A stretch of DNA of 64,000 nucleotides from Chaunax sp. Z400. Lineage: Eukaryota > Chordata > Actinopteri > Lophiiformes > Chaunacidae. Below the pieces are notes generated by a model. That model did not search any database and was not told the origin of the DNA. It saw only the letters and a list, made by a program, of their open reading frames with translations. Positions 45,357-58,438 of the stretch are shown here, in pieces. Location: assembly GCA_037577475.1 (NCBI GenBank), contig CM075192.1, positions 6,887,408 through 6,951,407 on the forward strand, in the 5' to 3' direction. Made by a program: the position numbers and the translations under genes. Position 1 is the stretch's first letter, and the number at the start of each line of letters is the position of its first letter.

Positions 45357-45541
45357 AAGCTTTGCTTTTACAGATTTTTTTGATGTTGTTAATGTCTCTC
45401 ATTCATTTGATATCTCTGTGGCTGACTAAACGTGTAACGTTGTTTTATTCCCAATAAAGACATTATTATATTATTATTTGTTCTAAAGGCACATCAGCCA
45501 CTACAACCTGCACACTTACTAGACTTTGACACTTTTGCAAA
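45357..45541. other. No gene seen
   Basis: Contains an AATAAA at 45455. Otherwise unrecognised. Confidence 0.3.
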
Positions 45542-45559
45542 ATGTGCAGACAAAACAGT

Positions 45560-45774
45560 GCCAAAATAAAGATGTGCAGCGGCCATGTGTCATACTTACA
45601 CAGTGACACCCTTTACTACACGATACAGCAGCACTATAAGGACATCTTCCTTCAGTCCCTCCCACCTGACTCCTGCTGCTTCCTCATCATATCCTGCCCA
45701 CCATACACGTTTTGTGATTTCTCCCGTCCACCGCTGCCAGTCACAGAAGAGAAAAGAACAAAAACAGATCAACG
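45560..45774 (+). other. Candidate 5' non-coding exon of the small gene at 46248-49637
   Basis: Ends in GATCAACG|GTAAGA, a good donor, and could splice to the acceptor TGTGTCACAG|TAGGAT at 46234, just upstream of an ATG with a signal-peptide-like frame. The left boundary is not determined. Confidence 0.25.
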
Positions 45775-46247
45775 GTAAGACATTTAATGACATTTAAATT
45801 TCCCACATATAGTTTTAAATACTGGATAGTCACTTAAAACAGTGCATGACGCCTGTTGACAACAAAGCAATGTGTTGCTTCGTTGCACCTTTAAGTTTAA
45901 GGCTATTTACACATTACAGTACATGTAGTATGAAATCATAGTGAGAAACAGGTTATTATTACCGTAGAAAACAAAGTCTAATGTTGCTCTCATTTATTGT
46001 TCAATAGCTTTTACAAGCTTATAAAATTGCACTTTATGCACTGCTGCTGGACAAACGAGGATCAACTATATTAAACATGTATTATTAAGCCAAGCCAAGC
46101 CGTCACTTTCATGGTTCAAAAGGCAGTGTTGAATAAGATACACACAAACATTGTTACTGTTGTCACTGTGAAGATGCAGCATTTGCAAGTGTAACATGTA
46201 GTCTACTCATAGACGTTGTGTTCTTGTGTCACAGTAGGATCAGGACA

Positions 46248-49200
46248 ATGCTGATCTCTTTGTCTCTTCTCCTCTTCTTAACAGGTAAGCTCATGGCAAA
46301 TCATAGAAATAAGGTTTTATTTTTAACATCACAGTTCAGTATTGATTTAATTACAGAATATATAGGAAAGCAATACGAAGCTGTTTAGATGTATGAGGTA
46401 ACAGAGGATATGGTAATGGCTGATTGACATTCAGGAGGACACTGACAAAATTTTAGTTGTTCCTGCTGCTTCTGTAACTCGCTCATATATCAGCAGAACC
46501 AGCCTTAATCAGATTTGAGAGATTGGATTACATGACCATTAGCCCATGGCGCTCTACAGCGTCGTTGTTGTTTTTGCTGTTCTTGTGTGTGTTTTTACTG
46601 TTGTCTGCTTTGTCTGCTTTGTCATTGAGAATCTTTTGGTTAAAATTCCTGTACGACTTGGTAAACGGTACTGTCATCCACCTCTGATTTAAATTCTACT
46701 CTGTAATATTACACAATTTAAAGAAGTTATTCAGCATTTTGAGAATTGCACATATTGGTAAAATAAGATAACTCTTAAAGATACCATATATAATAACTCA
46801 TGTCTGTGCATTGAGCACAGATAAAGCTGGACAACACCACTTTTTTTTTTTTTTACATTAAAGTGTGTTTCCATGTGTTGAGGTGTAGCTACTACTCTCA
46901 ATGTGAAACAAGTGGCCTTTTGTGGCTCTAGAGCGGGGCGTTGCTATAGCGATAAAGCTCTACTGGGGGAACAGGCCACCATTAGTCCATTTTTTTTCTT
47001 GAATGCCTGCTGCATGTTGTAAATGTGCTGCATAGTCTTGCTTAGGACAAAGTTTTCTGACTTATGTTCCTTCTTCTCAACTTGCACCGCCGCCCCGCCT
47101 CCACCCGCTTTACGCCCATCAGATTTCACTGTATCCTTGTTTAATTATTCCCATCCACTCTATAGAAATATATAGAGAAATATGAAACAGGAGGAATATC
47201 TAACTTTCAATACAAACAGAGAGGACACTGTCACACCAGTCAAATCCTCACACTGTACATGACAACCAGTAAAACAGCTTTACACTGCTGTGTGTTACAC
47301 TTTGCTCTGTTTTAGTCCTTAATCTAACTAGGTGAACCTTTAATACTGTAATACATGGCATCTTTCCTGAATACATCAATGAACCAGTGCATAAGAGTGT
47401 CAAATACAGTCAGACTAAATGTTAATAATGTTACATCCCTGACGTCTTGCCTTTCAATGCTTGTGCCAGCCAGAAGAATTTCAAAGCATTAGTAGATGTT
47501 AATTGTTGGGCTCTGACTCCTGAATTATGGTCGTTAATTCAGCAAATTGTATCATGGTTGGACTTGTTTTTGGGCATTAAAAAGAACATTTTATTGACAA
47601 CTACGGGTGGACTGTACTCCATTGCAACCATCAATGTTGAACTTCAATACATTTTTAATTATTTGACTGTCAATTAGTGTTAATAAATAATCATTTTTAG
47701 TCTTTGTCCTTGTGTTGACCACTTCCTGGCTGTAGTTCCTTACTTCATGCTCATAAGAGTGGAATCAACCTTCTTTCTAACCCAAGGAAAGAAAGTGAAT
47801 CATTTTCCATTGGCTAAACTACTTAAGTGACTTTGGTGCTGATCCTTCAATAATTTATGACATTTTCAAGAATCATATACAGAATTGACCAGAATTGTAT
47901 TAAAATTGTGCATTATTGCAACATTTAGTCATTGTGCACAGTGCACAGTGATAGGTTCTAGATCTCCTGACCAGCCGTTTTAAGGTATATAGGATGTTTC
48001 TAACAGCAGATTGAATTTGAATCTTAAACTAAGATATCATATTTACTTGCCAATTTGACAACATTAAAACAACCTCATACTGTAGAGCTGAAAGAACTTA
48101 AACTGGATATACTGTACATGCCAAAGCACCATGAAATGCTGAACAGTATGACAACCTGTCATCTGATTGCAGGTTCAACATCTACCAAAAAGCAAGGGGA
48201 CTTTGGGATTTTATCTGCTTGCATCACCAAGAACAACAGCCTCAGGTTGAAGCATCCAGTCAACTCATTATACATGACACAAGAACACTTTTTCTCACAT
48301 TATTTGCACTTTTTTTAGAATGCATTTGCTGTATGTTTTGACACAAAATGAAGTGCGTCTTCAAAACATTAACCTCAACATTTTGATCCATTGAAGGTTG
48401 AGCTGCTATTATGCAAATTGTTCAAAATCTCCACCCTTCAACTGTGAATTTCTGACATCCAACGGGTTGCTGTTGGCTAAAGCATCCAACCAGATGTGCT
48501 GGCTTATCCTCCCAGATCATCCTCTGCTTCACGGAAATGAAACCACAAACTTCAACTGCACACTGACACGAAAAAAAAGGGAGGAAAAGAAGCAAATCAC
48601 CATAGACTACAGTATCCGTCAAGGGAAACGTTAGTATTACTTTCTATTCGTAATTACAAGGTGAAGTATACAAGCCTTGCTGAGTGCCACCGGTGCCGTT
48701 CACAGCAGCATGTTTTTGACCTTAGGTCAGATTAATTAATAACATGGAGACAATCTATTAATTATGGATTATTTGTAATTCGAGGAGGCAGAAGAAGGCT
48801 GGCAGTCATAGTTCTCAGAGGATCTGAGGCACGAGGAAAAATCAGATTAGCATATGAAAAAAAAAACACACTCTTGGAATAACATAGAACTTAGAAAGTA
48901 AAGAGAGGGTTGAACAATCTGGCAAACAGGTTGAGGCCAGGGTTAAATACTGCACTGCTTGATTCTAGAAACTGAGCTATCAGAGTGGACCACGCCCAGA
49001 GATACATGTATATGCAGACTGACACAAACAGACAAGGGAAGGGAGCAGAGAGAAAAACCCTTCGAGTGGAAGGTACCATAACAGTATTCAGAAGAATACT
49101 GCATTTCTAAGCTGGTTCATCTTAAAAATATTAGTTTCCCTGTTGCCTGGAAACTATGCGTTTAACATATGTAAGAAGAATTTGAGAAAACAATCTGATT

Positions 49201-49637
49201 AAGATTGTTAAATATAAAGATAACATTTTCTATATTCAGAATATATTACAGTATATTATACAGTAGTGGCTGCAGCAGAGGCCACTCTACCACAGGTGGC
49301 TCACAGGTAATGTGATGCAGTCTACACTGTTGGGACTGAATTCCACACTAACCTTTGCCGTGGTTTTATTTCCATCACAAAGAAATAATGGTCTCTGAAG
49401 AGTTTTAACTCAATGTATGCTGGGAAATCTGCATATATATGCTGGTAGTGTTTCAGTAGACATAATCATGATAATAAAACTACTGAGCCTTATCTCTTTC
49501 TCCCTTTGTCTTTAGGACGCATCAAGCCCTGTCCTGCCACCACAGGCCTACAGCTGCATCGAGCTCCAACCTCACTGTGGCCTCTGGTGATTCTGTCTGT
49601 GTGGAGGCTCCTCATTACTGACAGCCAGACAACATGA
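46248..49637 (+). CDS. Candidate small secreted or membrane protein gene (three coding exons)
   Basis: Exons 46248-46284, 48483-48629 and 49516-49637 join with phase 1 at both introns (donors ACAG|GTAAGC and AAAC|GTTAGT; acceptors GCTAAAG and CTTTAG). They give 101 residues. Exon 1 is a signal peptide (MLISLSLLLFLT). Exon 2 contains SNQMCWLILPDHPLLHGNET then NFNCTLTRKKREEKK and ITIDYSIRQGK, with two N-glycosylation sequons (NET, NCT). Exon 3 has one Cys and a hydrophobic end (SLWPLVILSVWRLLI), compatible with a membrane or GPI-anchoring tail. The middle part looks like the first half of an Ig-type domain. The acceptor of exon 2 is weak, so an exon may be missing. No family was recognised. Confidence 0.3.
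46285..48482. other. Putative intron or intergenic sequence
   Basis: Contains open frames near 47450 and 48055 without motifs. No clear additional exon was found. Confidence 0.3.
48630..49515. other. Putative intron
   Basis: AT-rich, with no recognised feature. Confidence 0.3.
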
Positions 49638-50218
49638 GGGATTAGTTGTGTCAGTTTTGACCAGCAGACATGCAGTCATTACATCTACCCTGTTTTTAGA
49701 TAAATGTTTGTTTGTTTCATTTCACTCAAAAAATAAGAGTTTCAGAAGATGACTAATTTAAAAAACTGTGTTAAGAAATGACAGCTGTCAAGACTGATTT
49801 CATTGTTGTTTATGTGTAATCTCCAGAGGTGCCTTGCTTGGTGGTGCTGTTAGATATACTGATACATATACCACAACCACACACTTATGATATGACTGAT
49901 TTATTTTTTCTTTCTTTTCAATCAAGCTTAATATATTCCCATGTTGATACAGTCCAAGAGTTTACACCATAAAGACCTTCCAGGCCTACTGAATGGTTTT
50001 TAATGACCTTTAGAAGGTGGTCACACAGCTGCATCATTTAAGACCTTATGGACCCTATGAGGAGCAAAGGTCAAGAAATTTCCCTGCTAGACTGAAGAAC
50101 CAAAATGAGAGCAGCCCAGAGAGTTCATGAGGATAGAGAGGCAGAGCCTCAGCATTCTCATTCCTCAATCAAACCACCATGTAGAACTGGGAGGAACAGA
50201 ACAACCTGTATTGGTTTT
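49638..50218. other. No gene seen
   Basis: May include the 3' UTR of the small gene candidate. No recognised repeat. Confidence 0.3.
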
Positions 50219-51115
50219 ACCTCTGCCAAGGAGGGGTTGTTTTTTTTTGCTGGTGTTTGTTTGTCTGTCTGTCTGTTAACAGGATTACTCAAAAGGTTAT
50301 GAACAGATTCTGATGAAATGTTTTTAGGGAATAGGATATGGCCCATGGAACAATCCGTTTGATTTTGGGGGTGATCAGGATCGTTATCTGGATTTTAAAG
50401 GATTCTTTACCATTGCAGCGTTGGGGAGATAGCAAGATTTTTGCTTCTAACGGCATGGATAATGCCTATAATGGTTGGTCAAAAGTTACATGAGATCCGA
50501 GAGATCTGCCACCCATAAAAGTCTGATCTGGATCACGGCAAAAAAGCAACTAAAATACAAGAAATAAACAGTGAATTTGAGGAGAAAATGGCTTTTTGTA
50601 AATAACTTTTAACAGAAGATTATTAATCCCATGTTTCCATTCTATTTCTCAAGTTTTATATTTTGGCAAGTACAGAACAATGGTTGGACATATTATAGTG
50701 AAGAACTAATTAAATTTTGGAGTGGATCCAGATACTTTGATTTAGTAAGATAGGGCTTTTATCACCATTCCCATCTTTTACACATGAACTATAATGAAAC
50801 CTTTGAAAACTTTTATGATTCCAATAAAGGGGCAGAATCAGGAATTTTTTGCTACTTTTTTTTAACATTGTAATATTAAAAAAGGGCTTTTTGGACCATG
50901 TTTGTCAGCTGCAGATAAACTACTTGCTGGATTACCATGACACTGGGCGGAGGGGTGGGGCATGCGCCATGGAGGAAACTTCTAGAATAACTATCAAGCT
51001 AATATTGATACCAATATGATTCCAAATTGTAGGTTTTCATGGTCAAGGAGTTTAAAGGATTACTGCTTATAGGTATAATGACATCATTTGGAAATTGAGC
51101 TGCTTTGGCAGAGGT
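50219..51115. mobile_element. Non-autonomous element with short inverted ends
   Basis: Begins ACCTCTGCCAAGGAGG and ends CTTTGGCAGAGGT, an 11-bp inverted repeat (ACCTCTGCCAA). The interior has a widely repeated fish sequence (TTTGTCTGTCTGTCTGTTAA, GGATTACTCAAAAGGTTATG, GGGGAGATAGCAAGATTTTT) without coding. Related sequence in reverse orientation lies at about 63555-63775. Confidence 0.65.
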
Positions 51116-51469
51116 TCACACTCTCTTATTGCCCTTCTAATTGATTATGAAAACTATTTGTCTTTAAAACATCACCTGATATGAACCAAAAAAGAATGGC
51201 ACCCAGAGAGGAGGCAACACCAAAGAAACAGTAAATAGCCATCCACACCAATAACTATAGCATATATGATTATATAATTTTAGAACATCAAAATCCATCT
51301 GTGAAGTGCTCATAATATTGGTTTAACTGTAGACTAACTCTTTTATGTAAGCTAATTGATGGCATTTAAGATTTATCTTTAGATGGTCTACTTTAAGTAA
51401 ACACTTAATAGTTATTAAGCTGCAAATGACTAATTTTTTACTAATTTAATCTTCTTTTGTTTTTTACTT
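51116..51469. other. No gene seen
   Basis: AT-rich spacer. Confidence 0.4.
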
Positions 51470-51910
51470 CTGTGATTATGTGTGTCCTACAGTACTGCAA
51501 TATCACATGGTGTAAGAGTTTGTCCACTATTGTCCATTATTGTTCCACCAAATTAAAATCTGCTCAAAGACTTTTTGAATCAGCTTATCATAATAATATG
51601 TTGAGGCTGACCAATAATATTATCTCTGACCCTAATCATGTCCTGAACTGTGAATATAATTAGTTACCATCAAACTGGAGATACAGAGTTCCACGACTTA
51701 ACAGGATTAAACTGAAGCAATTTGGAGCTTAATCCAAGATCAAATGTACAACGAAAAGGACTGAATTCTTGTTTTTTTTGTTTTTCAATGTTTATTGTAT
51801 GTACTGCTCTGTAGAATGTCTGTTTTGTAATGTTGTAAATGGAGCGGCTGAGATGACAATAAAGACAATTATTAGACAATAAAGTACTAAGTAAGTAAGT
51901 AAGTAATTAA
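51470..51910 (+). mobile_element. 3' end of a non-LTR retrotransposon with (TAAG)n tail
   Basis: The plus strand reads VLQYCNITWCKSLSTIVHYC, then TKLKSAQRLFESAYHNNML and, after a stop, NWRYRVPRLNRIKLKQFGA, a pattern like LINE ORF2 C-termini. The segment ends in GACAATAAAG repeats and (TAAG)n at 51890-51905, a typical LINE 3' tail. Degenerate. Confidence 0.5.
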
Positions 51911-52259
51911 AAAAATGCAGTCTTGATGATGGGGTCTCTGAGGTTTGTTTGTTCTACTAATGTACTCTTTCACCATTGTCCAGATACAGTTCAATTGATG
52001 GTAACTCATACAAAAGTATGAGAAACATTTGTAAGACAACTCTTGTAACAGTGTTGGATTCATCTAAATCTCCGTCTTTGAAGACTTTTGTGGCTCTCTT
52101 TTCTTTCCTCTGCTCATTGCACACCAGTAACATGTTATTAATGTCAATTGAACTACTGGTAAGCTGCTGACATGCAGTGCATGCTTAGAGCTACTGTTTA
52201 CAGAAACGATCCATCACTGTAGAACAGAGGTTAATTAAAATTGCAAGAGGACCAGTAAG

Positions 52260-52800
52260 TCAGCTCTCCTCCCCTTTAACAAAAACACTTAATAGACAAT
52301 AAAATAAACTCATCATCTCTAAATTGTCATTGTTTTCAGTCCATAAAAACCTAACATCTTCACAGAAGAACTTATAAAGTACTCTTTTGGCTGAACTAAC
52401 CTTAAAAAAAAATCTAATATCACAACTCACATTCATATATGTTTTCCCTCTTATTCCTATCTGATGTAACTTCATCAAAGAATGAGGACAACATACTCTG
52501 ATTATATGAGCTTTTATTATATTGTGTTCTGAATACAGAGCAGGATCTATCGTGAGTCTTCCTTTCCTAAATCCATGTTGATAACATTTTAATTCTCCTT
52601 TGGTTTCTAAATAATAAAGTAACATTTCATTAATAATTTCTCCATAAATAAATAAACAGTGAGGTTTTAGAGCTATCAGTCTGTAACTCTCTGCCACGCT
52701 TGAGTCTTTACCTTGTTTTCAGATTATTATGGATTCTTTCCACTGAGTAGGCAAAAATCCCATTTCCCATCTGTTTTTATTTTAAATTGTGTATTGTATT
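52260..52800 (-). pseudogene. Non-LTR reverse-transcriptase fragment
   Basis: The minus strand reads ESYRLIALKPHCLFIYGEII, NEMLLYYLETKGELKCYQHG then FRKGRLTIDPALYSEH. This corresponds to the SYRPIAL ... YQ.GFRKGR.T.D region of jockey/I-type LINE reverse transcriptases. HQIGIRGKTY follows after loss of the first catalytic Asp segment (FDVEKAYD is absent). Upstream codons (about 52700-52800) add a typical WK-SII--KQGK lead. Dead fragment. Confidence 0.75.
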
Positions 52801-53009
52801 TATACAAATTGTATTTAAAATTTTAAAATGTTTTCAATTTAAATAATACTGCTTTACTTCTATCACTTATATTCTTTAGAAATAGAAATAGAAAGCCTTT
52901 ATTGTCATTATACAGAGTAAAATGAAATTAAAGGGCAAACTCCTTAAGATGCACACAGGATATATCAAAAATATGAGAAATATCAAGACAATATACAGGA
53001 CCAATGTAA
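52801..53009. other. Short repeat-like sequence, no gene
   Basis: GAAATAGAAATAGAAAGCC then TTTATTGTCATTATACAGAG resembles a dispersed LINE/SINE end. Not assigned. Confidence 0.3.
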
Positions 53010-54330
53010 TATTAAAGCTGCAAGCAGTGTTGAATGGGCCCTCGCACACCCGGCCCTCGCACCCCGGCGCCCGTCATGTGCCTCACTACTGCACACCTGG
53101 ATAAATGCAAGGCTCTGTATCTGCATGCATCATGGACACTGACGGAGGGATTGTGATTTACCTCATTTTGTCCACCATGTGGCGCTAGACACCACCTCAT
53201 AATTTTGACTTGTCTTTGACTATATCATGTGAAGGCCACACCATGAAAAGGTAATTAAAATCAAACACAAATTGCCACACGAGACATTTTTGCATTTGCC
53301 AGCAGGTTGCGCTATATTGTTATAGGAGATGGGACTTTAAAAAATCTACCAAATTTCATACATGTAGGTTAAACACAGACTTGAGGATGCTTATTTGAAG
53401 ATTTCCAGAGGGCGCTGTTGAGCCAATTTGCCACAACCGATCCTGTAAACCATATGAGATAGTAAGTAGTACCACCTTTGATGAGTGTGTCAATTTTGGT
53501 GAGCATCTGAGCTTCCCTGGCCTCTCAGCATCAACTTCCTGTTTGATGGCGAACATCAAACGTCGCTCCCCCACCATGGGACCCAAACTCACAATATTTA
53601 CAATAATGCTTCATCAAGGCCTTATAGCTTTACTGAGCAAATTTCAGATCATTGTGGTGAACGGCCTGAGAGTAGCACGGCAAATTTGGTCATATATAAC
53701 TTCCTGTTGCCACTCGGTGGTGCTGTGACTATTTTCAAATATATCTATATAGATGTGTTCGGGGCGGGGCTCTTATCAAACGTATGAAGTTTGGGGCAAA
53801 TTGGACCATTGACAACAGAGTTATAACAACTTCCTGCTTCATGGCAAAAAAAAACAACATTCGCCGCACAGCCACACCTACAACTTTGCACGAAAATGCA
53901 CCAGCTTCAGAATCATGCATCACCAACTTGTTATAGCCGTTCTCACTGAATATAAAGGCAATATGCTCAACGGCCTAGTAGTAGTGTATCTAAATGTAAA
54001 ATATGTCATTTCCTGTTGCCACTAGGTGGCGCTATGAATTTAGCTAAATTTTGTCATGTGGATGTCTTTAGGGCGGGACTCTTAACCAGCATGTGAAGTT
54101 TGGTACAGATTGGACCTTAGACAATGGAGCTATGAAAACTTTCTGTTTCATAGCATCACATCAAAATGTGATGCCTGGCCACGCCCACACTGTTGAACGA
54201 AAACTCTGGATTTGAGCAGATAGAAATTCTAGAAGGAGTTTGTTAAAATACAAAGTGTGTAATTTTCAAAAAATGGCAAAAAATGGCCACAAAAATCAAA
54301 ATGGCCGACTTCCTGTTTGTTTGATGGCAT
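53010..54330 (+). repeat. Long non-coding dispersed repeat, copy B
   Basis: Starts with AAAGCTGCAAGCAGTGTTGA then ATGGGCCCTCGCACACC. It carries CTACTGCACACCTGGATA, GCCACTAGGTGGCGCTATGA, GTCATGTGGATGTCTTTAGG, GCGGGACTCTTAACCAGC and CTTCCTGTTTGTTTGATGG. Modules repeat two or three times within the copy. Same family as 39315-40760 and 29505-29715. Confidence 0.8.
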
Positions 54331-55315
54331 TGCTCCAAGAGACTTTTTTGTCGGTCTCGGTCAGTTTCATAGGAGGGGGCCGTCAGAAAAAGGGCCAGTA
54401 GAGGTTGACAGTGAAAGGCCTTGGTCCAAAAACAAAGCATGACTCGGATATTCTGCAAATAGGATGTCACATTTGTTATGCATCCCTAAATTTTTGCTCT
54501 TACAATTACTGGTACAAAGGCAAATTTTATGATTTAATGGACATTTCCAGTTTGGGATCAGTATGAAAATCATTAATTTAAATGAGAGAATATAACTTTA
54601 AATTCTCTGTGAACTTTCAGTTTTCAATAACACTCAGTTGTACCAATTCAATAGTGCAATATCATTTTGAAATACTTAAAAAGTCCTCCATCCCCACCCC
54701 AATAATGTGGACAGTCCCTAACAGGTTCTCTTATAGCTACCAGTTTATGTTGAATTAGTGGTTCCCAATCATGTCAGGAAACTTTGGGAAATGTATGTTA
54801 GGCAAGAAAAGACATACATGCCTGCTTCCCAAAGCTGTTTTAAATTCTTATGACTTATGAATTACTGGAATTGTTTACATCTTCAGGCCTCTAAAAAGTA
54901 TTTACATAAAACAAAGGCGGGAAAAAAAATCCCTTTTTGGTTGAATTGGTCACAGTCATTACACATGGAAAGTCAACATGACTTTGTTTTAGGGGATCAC
55001 AAGTCAAAAATGCTGGCAGCACTGGACCGAAGCTCCATGCAGACTTGAGCAGAAGGGACACCAGAAGTCTTAACATACAGTAACTGTAGATAGTGATAAT
55101 AGTGATTCACAAGACTTCATACTGTATGTGTGATCCTCCACATGTGCACATACACAAGCAAAGATTTTAAGAGGACATCTAAGAAACAAAATCTAACTTC
55201 AACTATTTAACTAAATACAGTCATTATTTGTTTTATGAGGATAACATTAAAGTATTTACCAGCTGTAAGGTAAGCATTACCCTCACATGACAATATACAA
55301 AACATATATTTCTAG
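54331..55315. other. No gene seen
   Basis: AT-rich flank of the satellite array. No recognised feature. Confidence 0.4.
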
Positions 55316-58300
55316 TAAATGTAAAATTATTTCTCCCAGATATTTAGTAAATCTAAATGACTTTTGCTCACTTAATAAATATAAATTGATTTCTCTCAGA
55401 TATTTAGTAAATCTAAATGACTTTTGCTCACTTAATAAATATTAATTGATTTCTCTCAGATATTTAGTAAATCTAAATGACTTTTGCTTACTTAATATAA
55501 ATTGATTTCTCTCGGATATTAGGAAATCTAAATGACTTTTGCTCACTTAATAAATATAAATTGATTTCTCTCAGATATTTAGTAAATCTAAATTACTTTT
55601 GCTCACTTAATAAATATTAATTGATTTCTCTCAGATATTTAGTAAATCTAAATGACTTTTGCTTACTTAATATAAATTGATTTCTCTCGGATATTAGGAA
55701 ATCTAAATGACTTTTGCTCACTTAATAAATATAAATTGATTTCTCTCAGATATTTAGTAAATCTAAATGACTTTTGCTTACTTAATATAAATTGATTTCT
55801 CTTAGATATTTAGTAAATCTAAATGACTTTTGCTTACTTAATAAATATAAATTGATTTCTCTCAGATATTTAGTAAATCTAAATGACTTTTGCTCACTTA
55901 ATAAATATAAATTGATTTCTCTCAGATATTTAGTAAATCTAAATGACTTTTGCTCACTTAATAAATATAAATTGATTTCTCTTAGATATTTAGTAAATCT
56001 AAATGACTTTTGCTCACTTAATAAATATAAATTGATTTCTCTCAGATATTTAGTAAATCTAAATGACTTTTGCTCACTTAATAAATATAAATTGATTTCT
56101 CTCAGATATTTAGTAAATCTAAATGACTTTTGCTTACTTAAAAAATATAAATTGATTTCTCTCAGATATTTAGTAAATCTAAATGACTTTTGCTTACTTA
56201 ATATAAATTGATTTCTCTCAGATATTTAGTAAATCTAAATGACTTTTGCTTACTTAATATAAATTGATTTCTCTCAGATATTTAGTAAATCTAAATGACT
56301 TTTGCTTACTTGATAAATATTAATTGATTTCTCTCAGATATTTAGTAAATCTAAATGACTTTTGCTCACTTAATAAATATAAATTGATTTCTCTCAGATA
56401 TTTAGTAAATCTAAATGACTTTTGCTTACTTAATAAATATAAATTGATTTCTCTCGGATATTTAGTAAATCTAAATGACTTTGCTCACTTAATAAATATA
56501 AATTGATTTCTCTTAGATATTTAGTAAATCTAAATGACTTTGCTCACTTAATAAATATAAATTGATTTCTCTTAGATATTTAGTAAATCTAAATGACTTG
56601 CTTACTTAATAAATATAAATTGATTTCTCTCAGCTATTTAGTAAATCTAAATGACTTTTGCTCACTTAATAAATATAAATTGATTTCTCTCAGATATTTA
56701 GTAAATCTAAATGACTTTTGCTTACTTGATAAATATAAATTGATTTCTCTCAGATATTTAGTAAATCTAAATGACTTTTGCTTACTTGATAAATATTAAT
56801 TGATTTCTCTCAGATATTTAGTAAATCTAAATGACTTTTGCTTACTTAATATAAATTGATTTCTCTCAGATATTTAGTAAATCTAAATGACTTTGCTCAC
56901 TTAATAAATATAAATTGATTTCTCTTAGATATTTAGTAAATCTAAATGACTTTGCTCACTTAATAAATATAAATTGATTTCTCTTAGATATTTAGTAAAT
57001 CTAAATGACTTGCTTACTTAATAAATATAAATTGATTTCTCTCAGCTATTTAGTAAATCTAAATGACTTTTGCTCACTTAATAAATATAAATTGATTTCT
57101 CTCAGATATTTAGTAAATCTAAATGACTTTTGCTTACTTGATAAATATAAATTGATTTCTCTCAGATATTTAGTAAATCTAAATGACTTTTGCTTACTTG
57201 ATAAATATTAATTGATTTCTCTCAGATATTTAGTAAATCTAAATGACTTTTGCTCACTTAATAAATATAAATTGATTTCTCTCAGATATTTAGTAAATCT
57301 AAATGACTTTTGCTTACTTAATATAAATTGATTTCTCTCAGATATTTAGTAAATCTAAATGACTTTGCTCACTTAATAAATATAAATTGATTTCTCTCAG
57401 ATATTTAGTAAATCTAAATGACTTTTGCTTACTTGATAAATATAAATTGATTTCTCTCAGCTATTTAGTAAATCTAAATGACTTTGCTCACTTAATAAAT
57501 ATAAATTGATTTCTCTTAGATATTTAGTAAATCTAAATGACTTGCTTACTTAATAAATATAAATTGATTTCTCTCAGCTATTTAGTAAATCTAAATGACT
57601 TTTGCTCACTTAATAAATATAAATTGATTTCTCTCAGATATTTAGTAAATCTAAATGACTTTTGCTTACTTGATAAATATAAATTGATTTCTCTCAGATA
57701 TTTAGTAAATCTAAATGACTTTTGCTTACTTGATAAATATTAATTGATTTCTCTCAGATATTTAGTAAATCTAAATGACTTTTGCTCACTTAATAAATAT
57801 AAATTGATTTCTCTCAGATATTTAGTAAATCTAAATGACTTTTGCTTACTTAATATAAATTGATTTCTCTCAGATATTTAGTAAATCTAAATGACTTTGC
57901 TCACTTAATAAATATAAATTGATTTCTCTCAGATATTTAGTAAATCTAAATGACTTTTGCTTACTTGATAAATATTAATTGATTTCTCTCAGATATTTAG
58001 TAAATCTAAATGACTTTTGCTCACTTAATAAAAAAAATTTGAATACTCTCAGATATTTAGTAAATCTAAATGACTTTTGCCTACTTAATAAATATAAATT
58101 GATTTCTCTCAGATATTTAGTAAATCTAAATGACTTTTGCCTACTTAATAAATATAAATTGATTTCTCTCAGATATTTAGTAAATCTAAATGACTTTTGC
58201 TCACTTAATAAATATAAATTGATTTCTCTCAGATATTTAGTAAATCTAAATGACTTTTGCTTACTTAATATAAATTGATTTCTCTCAGATATTTAGTAAA

Positions 58301-58438
58301 TCTAAATGACTTTTGCTTACTTGATAAATATAAATTGATTTCTCTCAGATATTTAGTAAATCTAAATGACTTTTGCTCACTTAATAAATATAAATTGATT
58401 TCTCTCAGGTATTTAGTAAATCTAAATGACTTTTGCTT
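55316..58438. repeat. 60-bp AT-rich satellite array, about 3.1 kb
   Basis: About 53 tandem units of TTGATTTCTCTCAGATATTT + AGTAAATCTAAATGACTTTT + GCTCACTTAATAAATATAAA (60 bp), with 56-bp (AAAT deleted) and 59-bp variants. Variant positions are CTC/TTA before the AGATAT, GCTCAC/GCTTAC/GCCTAC, and AGATATTT/AGCTATTT. Blocks of about 412 and 532 bp recur with the same variant order (56593, 57005 and 57537). Because 60 is divisible by three, runs of full-length units stay open in one plus-strand frame with a repeated 20-residue peptide. Confidence 0.98.

Noticed and set aside
46944..47129. Minus-strand Gly/Ala/Lys-rich open frame
   Set aside because: Short, with no family, in a GC-rich patch that looks like part of a dispersed repeat.
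48055..48318. 87-codon open frame as an exon of the small gene
   Set aside because: No ATG at its start, no splice sites in suitable phase, and AT-rich composition.
55792..56211. 139-codon open frame of repeated ISLRYLVNLNDFCSLNKYKL
   Set aside because: As a gene: it follows from the 60-bp satellite length, has no signal or start context, and is broken by 56- and 59-bp units. Kept only as a satellite observation.
55316..58438. CRISPR array
   Set aside because: There is no repeat-spacer pattern; the whole unit repeats with few changes. The genome is vertebrate.
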